Counted from the first letter of the stretch, positions 34,993 to 48,123 are shown. The stretch: DNA of 64,000 nt from Ceratodon purpureus (GCA_014871385.1 CM026426.1:91717948-91781947), one strand, 5' to 3'. Made by a program: numbers and translations. The notes: generated by a model not told the origin, from the sequence alone.

Positions 34993-35916
34993 ATGGGAAA
35001 TGAAACACTCAAAATTGGCTTATGGATTTGTGTCTTCTTCCTGATGTTCAGCAATGAGAAGGCTATCATTCAAGCTGTTCCGGAAGCACAACTACTGCTG
35101 GAGTTTCGAGGGTACGTTGTCGATGATCAAAACTTCCTTGCAAATTGGGAGAGTGGCAATGATTCGGAGACTAGACCTTGCAATTGGACCGGTGTCAAGT
35201 GCTCTGCTGATGGCCATGTCACCGGTATTCTCTTCATGACTGCATGCATAGTTTCATAACATAATCTTTCTTAATTAACCTTAATGACTAAACATAATTC
35301 ATCTCTTTGTTTTTGTTTTTATGGTTGAATTATGACATGATATTTCTTAATCAACCTTACTAAACAGAAGTTTGTAATTCAGGTGTGGATCTTTCAAATA
35401 TGAATCTAAACAGCTTGACAGAGCTTCGTTTACCAGCTTTGTGCCAAATTCCAAACCTGACCTCCCTCCAGCTGCAAGAAAACAAGCTCTCCGGTGCTCT
35501 TCCCCTGGAGCTCGGCGCCTGCACCAGCTTGGAGCACCTCAATTTCGGTAGCAACAACTCCTCCGGCGCCATCCCTGCCGAGACATGGGCTCCGGCGCTT
35601 CAGAACCTCCTTTACCTCAACCTCTCCTTGAATTTCTTCTCCGGGGAGTTGCCCAGTTCCATCGGTAGCCTTCACAAGCTCCAAGTTCTGGACGTAGTGG
35701 AAAGTGGGCTCAGCGGAGCCGTACCTCCGGAGCTTGGTAATTTGATGAAGCTCCAGCACCTAGTCATGTCATGAAATAATTTTGACCAGAAGAATAACAC
35801 CTTACCGGCCGGAATCTCTCACCAGGCTTCAAGAGCTCCAGGTCTTGGAGTGTGCGGGCTGTAACCTTGAAGGAGAGTTACCCAAATGGCTCGGCAAGTT
35901 ACAAAACCTGGAGTAA
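34993..35916 (+). pseudogene. LRR receptor-like protein, 5' part, broken
   Basis: Exon 1 (34993-35224) starts ATG with a signal peptide (LWICVFFLMFSNEKAIIQAV) and an LRRNT domain (AQLLLEFRGYVVDDQNFLAN; CNWTGVKCSADGHVTG). A phase-1 GT-AG intron (35225-35382) follows. Exon 2 carries plant-type LRRs with L..L.L..N.LSG.LP (NLTSLQLQENKLSGALPLEL; LYLNLSLNFFSGELPSSIGS; SGLSGAVPPELGNLMKLQHL). A TGA at 35772, where Trp would fit (S*NNF), and a shift near 35822 break it. LTRLQELQVLE...LEGELPKWLGKLQNLE ends at a GTAAGT that could be a donor. No transmembrane or kinase exon is visible downstream. In relatives this is the cell-surface ligand-binding part of a receptor kinase. The Copia element separates it from its original upstream DNA. 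Confidence 0.8.
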
Positions 35917-37884
35917 GTTTACGAGCATCTGCACTGCCAACCTCAAATCCGAGGGGTAGTTGGCGTTCAAGCTCCCCACCCGGCCATAAATGGACCTCGC
36001 CAACGCATAAATCCAAGGCGCCACAGCCCTCTAAAGCCAACTTCCCTGGATATTTGAGGGGCCTCGCAGCTCGGCCTCCCTTTCCTCCAAAGTAGCATCT
36101 TTGTAGTTCATTATGGCCGCATCTTTGTAGTTCATTATGGTCGCAGGGTCAGCTTTTGAGTCAAAGATTGTTTTTTATCACAAATGTCATAGCGGCTAGG
36201 GTTTAAATAATTGTAAACAAGGGATTTGGTCATGAGGAATTGCCAAAAGCATAGTTAAACCATAAGTTTTGTAATAAAAATTCCAAAGTTTTGAGCAAAA
36301 TATTTGAAGCACCTCAAAATAATTGAATGTTTGAAAATCATAAATGGAAGATTAAAAATCATAAATGGAAGATTGAAAATCATAAATGGGAAGTCAAAGA
36401 TCATACATAGATATGAAGTACATAGACCAAAATCTAGCCATGATTTTTTTAAATCCAAAAATGAAAATTCAAGATCTAAAAGTGAATTTATAAAATATAT
36501 CTTCATGAAATATATATAAGTATAATTATATGATGATAACATATATTGATAAAAAATATATCAATCTTAAAATATGTTTAAGTCTTCAAATATATTGATA
36601 GAAATACATACAGTATTATCAAACCTTTGAAATATATATGTAAAATATATTCATAAGGGGGGAAATTATATCATAAGTGACCAACTCAGAAATATAAGAG
36701 AAGACAAGTGAGACAATATATTTTCAACAAGTCATATGTTTTTATATACTATACTCTAGCAATAAAAAATAGAAAAGATGTTTTTAAAAGTAAATTGTAG
36801 CTTCAATTTAGAATCACCTTCAGTTTATGTGGACACATATTGTTTAAAAATAAAAATAAGTGAAATTTTGACTTTCAAAATAAAATAAAAGTAAGTAAAA
36901 CAAGTCATATGTCTTGATAAATTATACTCAAGCGAAGAAAAATAGAAATTATGTTTTGAAAAGTAAAACACACCTTATATTTATAATTATCTTAAGCTCA
37001 TCTGAACACAAATTGTTTAAAAATAAAGATAAGTGAAGATTAACTCTCAAAGCAAAATAAAAAGTAAAACAAATATCATAGTTTGAAGCTTAAATTTAGA
37101 TTGTAGTATGGTTTATCTAATGAACTATTAAATATCTAAATTTTTAAAAAAGAAAAAGATAAATTCATTTCAAATCTAGATTGCAGTGTATTTTTAAAAA
37201 ATTATACTATTAACACCATATTCATTAAAATGGGACTTTTGGAAGTCCCAAATTAATATAGTGCTTAAAATAGACCTAAAATTGTATCAAATATAATGGG
37301 ACTTTCATTATATTGGGACTCAAAATTGATACACTGTTCTTTTAATCAGCCATTTTTTACACATTGCATCATACAATAGGAGTTGCAATATAAATTATTG
37401 TTGCTTATTGCTTCAAAAGAGGACATTTTAAGCAATTTAAGCAATTTAAGCATGTCAAAATATCATACATGTCACTTTAAAGCGTGAGAGGTTTCAAGTT
37501 TAGCTTAGAGTCAACTAATTTCTCATAATGGCTGTTGCTAAAATAATTCCAACAAATGTTAAAGGGCAATTTGCACGATATTATCATGAATGGAGAAATG
37601 ACTCTGTAACAATAAAATTAGAGAGTATAGAGTCTTCCACGACAACACAACATATTTGAACTGCATGTGAGCAGTATAGTGTCTGGAATTTATATTTTAT
37701 ATTAAACTTCACAACCTTGAAGCTTAAAAATGATATACAAATTAGACAGTTTCTGCCTTCATATCACAGCAGTTTGTCTAAAAATCATAGTGCATATAAT
37801 ATAATCCAATAATGTTTCCAACATACAAACACTAACGACCTATCCTACTAATATGACAAACTTCCTTATACAAAGAAGTTGTCC
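35917..37884. repeat. AT-rich DNA with several tandem duplications and a MITE relic
   Basis: No gene seen. 36088-36146 holds AGCATCTTTGTAGTTCATTA repeated as a 28-bp unit twice. 36318-36405 holds about four copies of a 24-bp unit around ATCATAAATGGAAGATT. 36727-36895 and 36900-37065 are a diverged tandem duplication (CAAGTCATATGT...ATTGTTTAAAAATAAA). At 37212-37255 TAACACCATATTCATTAAAA followed by GGGACTTTTGGAAGTCCC resembles one end of MITE family A. Confidence 0.6.
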
Positions 37885-38260
37885 TACGATTCAGCTCATA
37901 TCAAGCTGATTTAAAGATACTTGAACTTCATAGCACCGTAGTTTTTAGCTCACATCTAGCTAAATGAAGTAAACTTTAACTTCATAGCACAATAGTATTT
38001 AGCTCACATCAAGCTAAATGAATTATACTTTAACTTCATAGCACCGTAGTTTTTAGCTCACATCAAGCTGAATGAATTATACTTGAACTTCCTAGAATTG
38101 CAGTATTTAGCTCACATCAAGCTAAATGAATTATACTTTAACTTCCTAGAACTGCAGTATTTAGCTCACATCAAGCTAAATGAATTGTACTTAAACTTCA
38201 GAGCATCGTAGTATTTAGCTCACATCAAGCTAATGAATTATACTTTAACTTCCTAGAACC
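37885..38260. repeat. tandem array of half-palindromes (about 60-bp unit, seven copies)
   Basis: Unit: TTTAGCTCACATCAAGCTAA followed by ATGAATTATACTTTAACTTC and CTAGAACTGCAGTA. It shares TTAGCTCAC and AGCTAA with the palindrome arrays at 41312-42270 and 48124-48680, with CATCA replacing the symmetrical centre. It touches the 3' end of the transposase gene. Confidence 0.85.
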
Positions 38261-41072
38261 TCACCAAACTATTGGAGATAACATTTCTCTGAAGTACATG
38301 AATACAAACTTTTGGATTTAGATTCCAAGGTTTAATTTTTGATTTCCAACTAGTCATAAGTGAATCGGTATCAATCCACTCAGGCGTGTGATCCTCATCT
38401 GCTTCCCATAAGAAGGATCTTCCAGAGTTCCACCCAACATAACACTCTAGGACATCCTCCTTGGTAGACACTGGTTTCCAGTATTGGACTTTAATACCGT
38501 TGGGATGATTAATTGAGTCATCAAAAGGATTCGACATTGCTCTAGCTACCTAGAAGGGTCGTGAATCATCATCAGCAGGGCATACAATAAGAAAATATCC
38601 CTCAAAAACATCACGAGCCACCCGAAATGATGCATTCGGTCTATCACGGTGTTACTTGATGAAGGGCTCATCTATACGAAAAGCGTCACGCATGGTGAGG
38701 TCATCAAGGTACTCATCTTCAGCTGACAGAGCAAACCGAGATAGCGGCCAGAATCCATCCCTCAAAGTAGAAGGCGATATAATATCTTCTTCGAGAGCTT
38801 GATGCACCCCCTTCCAGTACTGTGAAATCCCTTCATTCCTTCTCCGGAACTCGCCAGACAAGTCTTCATTGGCCATGGTATCCCAATGATTGATAAATCC
38901 TCCCATTCCCCTAATGATCTCGTCCCTGTTCTTCATGCACTGCGCTGGTAATGCATTTGGACTCCCTAATGGCAAGCTTGGCCTCTCGTCACCAAGCTCA
39001 CTCCACAACTTAATGCCACCATTCTCTTTTGGAAGCCAGTCACTATTGGTGCAAACAATCTTATACTGCATCATCGGCCGTCCATTGGCATGTTTATAGA
39101 ATTTGAACTGTTGTGCATTAGTATGTCCTTCCAAAGCCTCATCTCCTGAAGCAATATGACCATCAAAAAATCCTTTGAAATCAGGCACTTCTTTGATGAA
39201 GTATGGGATAACAGGCTCCGTTTCAGCATCCATAAACGATTTCATGAGCAAAGGTATTGTAGGGTAGTCATTTTTCCTAAGCTTCATACTCCAATGCCCA
39301 AATAGAGCATCAATACCATCATGCGTATGTCCAACAAGCATGAAGTTCACATAAACCTCTCGAAAGATACCTCGAGCCACAAGAAGAGAAAAAAAACACA
39401 ACATATATCTGTTTTTATTATCAGAGCAGGCATTGTCTAGCTGGACATTTAGAATTGGAGGAAGAGGCTTTGCTGGGACAAGTGTTCTTGGAATCGGAGG
39501 AAGGGATGACCTACAAATGTCGGCTCCATTCAAAACGGCCTCAAAGAGGGGTGCAATGCGATCACGAGAAAACAACTCTCCTGAAGATGCCATTGGTGTA
39601 GACTCAAGGTCACGTAAGAGCTTAGCAAGACTCCCTACGGTGTGATTGGAGTCAGTAGGATAAATATCCAAACCATAGTGAGCATATCGTATATCACCAT
39701 GTCCGTGAGCAATCATCCTAGTCACTTGCATCGGTAACTTAAAATACGATTCAGTGGCCTTGTTCTTGTGAGAGTACACAGGGGACGCAGTTTTGAAGTG
39801 ATCCATTTTATCATGAATCACAATGACAACATTGTCAGGCTCTGTGATAGAGTTATATCGATTTGCTTAATACAACTCCCTGTGCTCTCACTACGCAGCG
39901 AGGTGTTTTTGGAGTTTCATTCCCCATAAATCCGCAGCCCTTGAACCTTTTGTACTAGCTAATTTCAACGATTTTAGTTTATCACATGTACCACAACGTG
40001 CAAAATTATCTCCAGGTCTCTTCACTGAAAACTCCGGGAAGGATCGCCGCCTGATGTTGCTGATCCCTGAGAGGGAAACCTTCCGCAGCCCCAGTTGACC
40101 GTTCACTATATTCACCTGGGGCAAAGAGTCTTTCCATTTCCATAAAGGTGGCAGGGCCATTGACACTACCTTTTCTCCATTATCCAAGGTTCTTGAGCTA
40201 TGGGGCATCTGATCTGCAACGCTCTCAAGCAAACAACCCAAGGTTGCTTTTGCTTGAACGGTGTAAGTACGAGGCTTTTTAGTCCCCAGATTTCCATGAT
40301 GGTCTGCCCTTACACCTTCATCAGCAAGGCTTTGGTGTCGGAAAAAGCTAGTGCGCGATACTCCAAGTATCTTGTACCAAGCAATATGACATACATCAAT
40401 ACCTTCAACTGTAACGACACGATTCCCAGCGACGTCAGTGTGCATTTGCCTATGAACATCAAGTTGAGTGTGCTTCTTGAAGTACACTGTGCCATCTCTA
40501 CAGAACTGATTTCGTAGGGCTTCAATCTTAAGTCGTGGATAAAACTGAACACGGTTCAACCTACAACATCTTTCGCTGGATACAGAAGCAATAGCCTCAG
40601 GAGATAACTTCACCTCTGCCTTTGGTGGGTTATTTAGAACTCTCTGGACGCTGGAACTATCATAAGGTCGTACTCCTACACGCTTCCTCCCCCGCATCGA
40701 AGAAATGGCAGCATTGTAGATAGCCACTTGATCATGGTCGTAGAGAGATGCACCATTTATGAATACATTCCGGATATGCCAAGCACGTAGTGAAAACATC
40801 CATTCCGATGGCACATCATCTTCACACAAGGACTCTGCAATTTGAACAACTACTTGATCATCTCCAAGCGGAGCTCCATCACTTCCGATGACAAGGTCTG
40901 AGTTGATCCTGTGGCAAATCCCTTTGGCAACAATAGAGCCATACTCGTTCACTAGCGTAACTGATTTTGTGATCCATGACGACCGAAGCAATCCTTCGCA
41001 AGTAACGACATCGTCTGGTAAAGTTGGAAACTGTGGTGCCAGAAACTCGTCAGCGCCGGAGAATGACTCCAT
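38253..41072 (-). pseudogene. DUF7869-like transposase, nearly full length with stops
   Basis: Starts ATG at 41072 (MESFSGADEFLAPQFPTLPD). The N-terminal half has CCRLNRVQFYPRLKIEALRN and VCHIAWYKILGVSRTSFFRH, then a short Cys pair ARCGTCDKLKSL. The frame continues through TAG TGA at 39893-39888 and a TAA near 39870 into EPDNVVIVIHDKMDHFKTAS, so both halves are one gene. The second half has MIAHGHGDIRYAHYGLDIYP, the core LDNACSDNKNRYMLCFFSLL and FMLVGHTHDGIDALFGHWSM. The Asp...GHTHxDID pattern marks the DUF7869 type of putative DDE transposase. After a TAA (38657) and a TAG (38552-38550) it ends with a region of about 130 residues including WVGW-like YVGWNSGRSFLW. Palindrome arrays lie on both sides. 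Family recalled from motifs; catalytic role inferred. Confidence 0.75.
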
Positions 41073-41311
41073 TTTAGAATGAGAGTACCAGTTACACTCT
41101 TCGAAAACTGGACAAAATAAATATCACAAAGGGGTTAGAGTGAGTAAATAAGTTGCAGGAGCTTACAAACTTAATATATACTCCTCGCTTTGGTTAAACT
41201 TAATATATAGAATACTAGAGAGTCGTCAACTTCCATATATTGTGTTAACAAAAATCACAGTAGAAAATGCAAGCCTACAATATCATTCGGGTACATTTGA
41301 ACATATATAAT

Positions 41312-42270
41312 TTAGCTCAATGTGAGTTAAAATGCTCTACTTCACAGGGAGGTTTAAAAAATACGATAATAGGCAACTGCTGGTGTATGTAGCTTATTCA
41401 CCCAATTACTAAAAACTTAACAAACAATCTTTGAGCGAAGTGTCATATTCCCAGTATGTTAGATTACCATTATCCCATATTGACCAAAGTTGTTGAGGCC
41501 TAATTGTTATTGTATTGAAAGATAATTGGAATAGGCTAACGTTTATTTGGCTCACAATGAGGTAGTCTCAAATCAGCTCACTATGAACTAAAATTCATTT
41601 AGCTCACTATGAGCTAAATTCAATTAAAATCACTAAGATAAGATGGCGTCTGACTACACGGTAAAAAAAACACATTCAATCTCATATTCAGCAGTTTCTT
41701 CTACAAACATATACTTCTTCCTTCAACTTAAATTATTGTGGGTTGGCGTGCAATACAATTTATTTGGGAACTCAGCTTAATTGATTATGAGCAGTATCTT
41801 ATTTGCATATATTGAACCGTAGTGTATCACAGGGTAAACTATTTGAGTTATACCATAACCACAGCATATGGTAAACCTTTTTGTATCTCACGGTCAACTG
41901 CCTTAGTCATATCCTAAAAGTCTGAGTCAAGTACAAATTAGCTCACAGTGAGCTAAATTGAAGTTACCTCATAGTGAGCTAAATCGAAGTTAGCTCATTG
42001 TGAGGTAAATCAAATTGAGCTCTCTCTGAGCTATGCCGAATTTGGCTCACAGTGAGCTAAATTCAATTTAGCTCACAGTGAGCTAGGTTCAATTTAGCTC
42101 ACAATGAGCTAAGTCTAATTTAGCTCACAGTGAGTTCAGTCGAATTTAGCTCACAGTGAGTTCAGTCGAATTTAGCTCACAGTGAGCTTAGTCCAATTTA
42201 GCTCACAGTGAGCTAAGTCCAATTTAGCTCATTGTGAGCTAATTCCAATTTAGCCCACAGTGAACAAACT
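41312..42270. repeat. array of TTAGCTCACWGTGAGCTAA palindromes
   Basis: Scattered copies from 41312 (AGCTCAATGTGAGTTAAAA), then two or three at 41540-41620. A dense block at 41937-42265 holds about 13 copies spaced roughly 25-26 bp. Several are exact two-fold palindromes around a single A or T. Variants usually keep AGCTCA and TGAGC. It lies just upstream of the transposase start (41072). Confidence 0.92.
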
Positions 42271-44929
42271 CCAATTCAGCAAAAACACCAATTTCGTATA
42301 CATAGTTTCAGCACACAGTGTGTTCAACTTAGATCGCAAGAAGCAATACATATATATGTCAAATACAATAAGAAAAATTCAGCATTGAAAGATATATGTT
42401 AGTAAAACTCGTAATCAATTTCCCGGAAATTTAGGGATATAATCAAATAATTTGTACATTAATTCTGAAAGCACTTGGGTACACTCACTAATTCTGTCAA
42501 GACCATTGAATCTGATTTATAATCCAGATCATTACAACCTACGGTATACGCTTATATATCAAACGATAACCAAATTAGGTCCAACACAGTCAACTACAAT
42601 GATTACAGAACCTAAGGTTTTCACAAAGACAATCACCAAAGAAATTGAAAATGGTACCAACAAGTCTGTATGCATAGACACTCACCAATAAGGAATCCCT
42701 CGATGCTCTGTAGAAACGACGGTCAATCCGTATCAGCACAACAAACCCAATACATTCGCAACCACGGACGTCGATCTCATTCTACCAGGGGCCTGTAAGC
42801 AGAGTTCACAAACAGAATGCTGCTACAAAATCTCCAATCACACACTCAGGATGAGAAATCCAGAAGACCAAAACATCGCTTCACACTGATTCCAAGTGAA
42901 GTCTGAGGAAAGGAAGGCGAGAGACTGAGGACGTACGACGTGATGACCCTGGACCCCAAGCATTCTCAAACGGCTCTTTGGAAAAAGCGGGAACCGCCGA
43001 CATTCCCATTTAGGCAGGAAAGAAGGATTCCTTTTATCAAATTATCACTGTTGGTCTATTCCGGAGATGTAGCACACACCGACTTTGTCCTTTCCCATTG
43101 TTATCCACACCATTTTAGGCGGCGGTACTTTTGCACAACTTTATTCCACGCAATGGAGTAGGCAGGATCTCGACATGAATGCTTTCAACAAATAAGCCTA
43201 AGTAAAGAAGGAGGCATTGTTGTGCTGCGAGAGACTTTCGTGATGTGAGGTTCTTTTGGGTAGATCCGGCCTAATTTTGCATTCATGACATAATGACCTT
43301 CTTGGTTTATGCTCTCCAACATGGGGAACTTGTGAGGTCAAGATACTTTGACAAACAAGTGACTACCGATCTGTTTAGATAGCAAATTAGATATGGGGAA
43401 ATGATGGATCCGTTGTATGTTGGCGGGAAATAATATAATGTATCTGAGAGATGTTCTTGTGGATCTCTATTAGTTGTATTAAAAACCAACGATGCCTAAA
43501 ACATCACATACTCGAACTATAAAGGTCTAAACGATTAACTTGTATAAAAATAAAACATCATGTTGCAATTACTGCTAAATAATAAAATAATACTGTGGGA
43601 AAATCTTGGGGAAAAAATACGATACTCTTTGAAATAGGATTTCCAAAAGATTCAAAAAAAATTGAACTATTAATAAAAAGGAACATGAATGGAATAAAAT
43701 ATTTTTAAGAAATGAACCACGTTTGAAATTAAAGTCATTTTCTACTTTTACAAACAAACAAAAATTTAATATATTTCTTCCCATGAAGTTAAAGATCCAT
43801 TACGGTTTATTCAATACTTTTCATTGCAAGCAAATATAACAAAGTTAATACCGTTACACTTCAACCAAACTCAAAAGTTTATAACCACAATTTCAATTCA
43901 TCGTTATTATGGGAAATAATTATAATATAACCATGATTAATGTGTTAATTTACATAGTATGTGATACGTGAATAATCATTTAAAACACTACATGTGGCAA
44001 ATCTCATGAATATGAACAGACAGAGCAATAGAATAGACGAGGTCAGTACACACATATTCCATTTAAATCTAAAGAAAACAATTGATTACAATTCTATTAA
44101 TGAAATGCATCAACGCCCCTAAACCCTGAACCCCGACCTTAGACCCTAAACCCTAGTTACCCTATATCCTAGGTCCTATAAACTATACCCTAAACCTGAT
44201 ACGCTGAACATTTACAGATTATAGTGCATAGTAAAAAAAAGTCTTCACCTTTTTTGGGTGATGATCTCGTTTTGTTAATTGACTTTGTTTCAATCAAATT
44301 TCATGTTACACAGAATTAGTTCATACATAATTTTACAATACTGTATAGTACGCGTGCCTTGTGAATATATAAAGTATATACAATCTATAAATTTGAATAT
44401 ATTGTATGGAAGTGCCGTATTTTTTCCAGAAATATGTGAAATATTCTTGAATGGACACGTACCATGACACTGTTTTTGCTCCTGATAGTAAGTCTAATTT
44501 TTTCTAATATTGATGGAATTTGTAACTACTAATACAAGTTCAAATTCCTAGTACTTCTTCATTTCATATTTTAATTGTTATATTTGTTGTGAAAATTTAA
44601 TGAATATTATTCTATAGTATATGAAATGACACGGCATAAGAGAATTGTGCAATTCATTAGGATAAAAATTAGAAATAAACATCATTACATTTTCATCCAA
44701 AACGTTGATATGAATTGATTTCCAAAATTTTTACTTGCGAGGATTAACACAGTGCCTAAAGTCATTTATTCCTTTTTTACAACAGGGAATCCCATAGTTA
44801 GATAATTATTTCCATGTTGGTGAAACCTTTGCTCAATAAATCATGAACTTAAACCTTATAATATAATATTAATGTTTATTTGATAAGTTCCTCAATTTAT
44901 CCTACAAAAATTTGATTTTTCCATTAATC
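42271..44929. other. no gene seen; degenerate telomere-like patch at 44115-44215
   Basis: AT-rich DNA with short open frames only. At 44117-44215 there are several CCCTAAA/CCCTGAA-like heptamers (CCTAAACCCTGAACCCCGAC; GACCCTAAACCCTAG) in degenerate order, suggesting an old interstitial telomere-like segment or chance. Confidence 0.45.
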
Positions 44930-45930
44930 TTCATTGTTTAATTTTTGCAATTCTTTTATTAAATTTTTGGTCATCACTTGTGTCCAATTCTTTTTTATTC
45001 TTCTATTTGTCTCTCACCCTATTTTATTAATTATTTATTCTTATAATCTTCTTCCACTTTTTATTTTATATTTTGTTTTATTAGCCATCTATTGTATTCC
45101 ATTATCCTTTTATTCATCCCTTGGTCATCTATTCTAGTATCCTCTCTTTCTATTATTCTTACATTAGTCATCCAACCTTTCGTTGTTTTTTCGTCGTTCC
45201 ATTTCTCTCCCTCTATTTTATCATTTTTTATTCATCTACTCTTCTTCCATTTATTTTATTTTATTTTATTTTACCTTAATTATTATATGGGGCATCTATT
45301 CTATCCTATTATCTTTCTATTCTGCAATTGGTCATCCTTTGTAGTATATCTCCTTTTTTCAATGGTCCACTAGTCATCCATCCTTTCCTTTAGTTTTTCA
45401 TCCTTCTATACCTCTCTCTCTCCGTTTCATCCTTTTCTATTCTTTTTATCCTTCCATTGTTTATTTTACAATTATCATTTTTTAATTATTTTATTGGTCT
45501 TCTATTCAATCCTCCTACCTTTTTATTCTTCTATTGGTCATCCATCCTTTCTCTTAGTTTTCCATCCTTCTATTTCTTTCCCTCTTTATTTCATCCTTAT
45601 TTTTTTTATTCTTCCATTGATTTTTAAATATTATTATTTTCTAATTGTTTTATTGGTCTTGTATTCTATGTTTTTCCCTTTTTTATTCTTTAAGTGGTCA
45701 TCCATCCTTTCCCTTTGTTTTTCATCCTACTATTCCCCTCTCTATCTATCTCATTTTTTTATTTTTTATTTTTATTCTTCTCTTCTTCTTCCATTGATAT
45801 TTAAATATTACTATTTTCTAATTGTTTTATTGGTCTTCTATTCTATGTTTTTTCCTTTTTTATTCTTTTAATGGTCATCCATCCTTTCCCTTAGTTTTTC
45901 ATCCTTCTATTCCTCTCCTTATCTATCTCG

Positions 45931-45968
<38 letters not shown>

Positions 45969-46020
45969 CTTCTATTCTTCTTCCATTGATTTTTAAATAT
46001 TAATTTTTCTAATTATTTTA
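44930..46020. repeat. pyrimidine-rich degenerate tandem repeat (about 160-180 bp)
   Basis: T/C-rich on the plus strand. The phrases TATTGGTCTTCTATTC, TGGTCATCCATCCTTTCC and TTTTCATCCTTCTATTCC recur in order, clearest at about 45490, 45650 and 45829. A run of more than 30 Ts is at 45933-45964. The long open frame across it is compositional. Confidence 0.75.
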
Positions 46021-46560
46021 TTGCGTGAATAACTAAATTATTGCAAACATTATAGCTTAAAGTGTGGTAAAAATTAGAATAACCGTAATTATAACATTAT
46101 ATAGACATTTTCAATGACTGGAGTTTACAAGTTCCTATTTTAATTAAAATTTCATATTTAGAAGAAAAGTACGTTCAGTAACTGTCACAAAAATAAATTA
46201 TTTAATGCATGCTAATTAAGAGGTTTCCAATTAAATTGAATTTTGCCAAGTCATTGTACATTTTAAAAATAAATATACTATATGGCACTTGTTCAAATTA
46301 AAAATAAATAAATAAATCGTATAATTACGGTGAGTGGTCACCTTATAACCGAGATGAGTCATTAATGAGGGCTCAGAAGATTTACATCAATAGCACGTGG
46401 CATGCCCTCTATGGCTAGGGTTCCTGCCCGCAGCCGCCAAACGTTTGCAGGGCTGCCCACAAAATCACCTCGTGAACAGCCCACGACATGCATCTCCCCA
46501 ACTCTCGCGGGCTTCTTCCCTCGCCAGCTTTCTTCGTCGTCTCTCTCCATCCCCGAGACA

Positions 46561-47290
46561 TGGCGTCGGTGGGTTTTGATCGCAATGCGCTACCTGTTTC
46601 TCAGTTAGGGTTTAGGTCACACATTTGATTACCTGGTTTCTTCCTGACGTTGTAGTTGTAGTATTCTAGCTCGTTTTGTTACTTAGTTGTTGGTGCCAGT
46701 TGTAAGCGCCGTCGGCTCTCTACATTTTATAAACCTTAGATCACAACGAATTTATTCCTCAAACCCTAGGTTTCTTTTACTCTGATCGAGTTTTGTGTGG
46801 ACTTTCAACGTCCATCTTGCGATCAGTTCTCGTTCTCTTTGTTAGTTCAAGACATATCTGGAGACGAGGTGGACGCGCCGCTGCAGTCGACAAAACTGCC
46901 TGTTTTGGTGAGTTGGATTTTGTTCTTGCATTTTCGTTGTTCTCTAGAGACTGTGTGTCTTTGTGGGTGCTTTGTAGTTTGTGTGTAAGGTGAGAGTAAC
47001 ATCGTCGTTGGTTACAATTAGTGTTGTAGCTTGTATCATCATAATTACACTTCGATGTATATTTGTTGTGTAACGTTCGGTTTGCTGAAACATTTGTTGG
47101 ACATTATTGTTACGCTTGTTCTTTTGTCTGACAATTGTTAGTTGTTTTTCAAGCTTTTTGTTCGTGTGACAATGTCGGTTTAGTGCATTATGCGTGATGC
47201 ATATTTGTTCCGTGGCACTAAATATCAATTTGTTCTTGCAGTCTACATCCTCTGTAGGGTTTTCAGCTTCTCTTTTGACGTCGTCTCCTT
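46561..47290 (+). CDS. possible 5' exons of the second ParB-like gene
   Basis: GC-richer than its surroundings. GAGACATGGCGTCGGTG has a good plant start context and opens MASVGFDRNALPVSQ. Further on, an exon-like segment DISGDEVDAPLQSTKLPVL ends at a GTGAGT donor (46913), and a CAG acceptor at 47240 leads into STSSVGFSASLLTSSP. The first segment lacks a clean donor, and I could not connect these to the exon at 49053, so the gene model is tentative. It may equally be a separate small gene. Confidence 0.3.
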
Positions 47291-48123
47291 AATAAATTCC
47301 CGTTTTATAGACCTGTAAGTTGTTTCACAGATCCTTTCATCTCTTTTCATCTTTTTCAATCTCGATATCACAAAATTTCGTTGTCGATTCTAGATAATTA
47401 TTGTTTTCGGTGCCTAGTGTGTTTAGTAAGTCCTGTTGTTGGCTGATGAAATCGTTGCATTTCAGTTCTCGACGTATTGCAGCTTGCAATCTTGAAGGAA
47501 TCCAAGGCGTGTGTTATCGTGAACTTGTAGACGTCAGAGCTAAAGAAGAGCGGTACGCATTTTACTCGATGCAGACTTTGTCGTTAACCTGCATTTGAAC
47601 TTGTATATGTATAGAATAACCTTTCTACAGTGATATAGGGTAGCCTTTTCTAATGCTTAAATTAGGATGTTCAAAATGTTGAGTATTCTGTTGCTTATGG
47701 ATCATTACTATATGTGCTAATTTCTAGGAAGTTTGAAATGAATATGTATTTGTTATTGGTATGAATTCTCCTCCTCAGCTAACTGTATTGCTGAGGACAG
47801 TGACTGTTGTGAATGTAAATGTTCAATCCTGTTATGTTTCTATGATTTGATTTCACTGTAATGTCATTAAAAATTTGGACTTCACATATTTCTCTATTCT
47901 CTATACCTAACAATCAAATTGAAGGGATTTAGCCGTGTGTTTTGAAAGTAGACAAAGTTTTATTCTTCTATACAATTCTGTCCCACTATTACAACATATG
48001 TTTACTACATACTACTTGCAAAATTTGTGTTCATAGAGTAACCTTTTTATATAATGTGCATTATGTTAGATATTTTGTAGTAGTTTTGGGTCCCGGGGAC
48101 CTACATTCTTTAGATAAATATAA

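Noticed and set aside
38890-40552. Open frames on the opposite strand and in other frames of the DUF7869-like gene
   Set aside because: Shadows of the real minus-strand frame, which has the conserved motifs.
41937-42265. CRISPR-like or simple microsatellite array
   Set aside because: Spacers of only 5-6 bp between palindromes and the same palindrome dispersed at other sites do not fit either.
45092-45871. Hydrophobic plus-strand frames that look like membrane proteins
   Set aside because: They come from T/C-rich tandem repeats; hydrophobicity is compositional.
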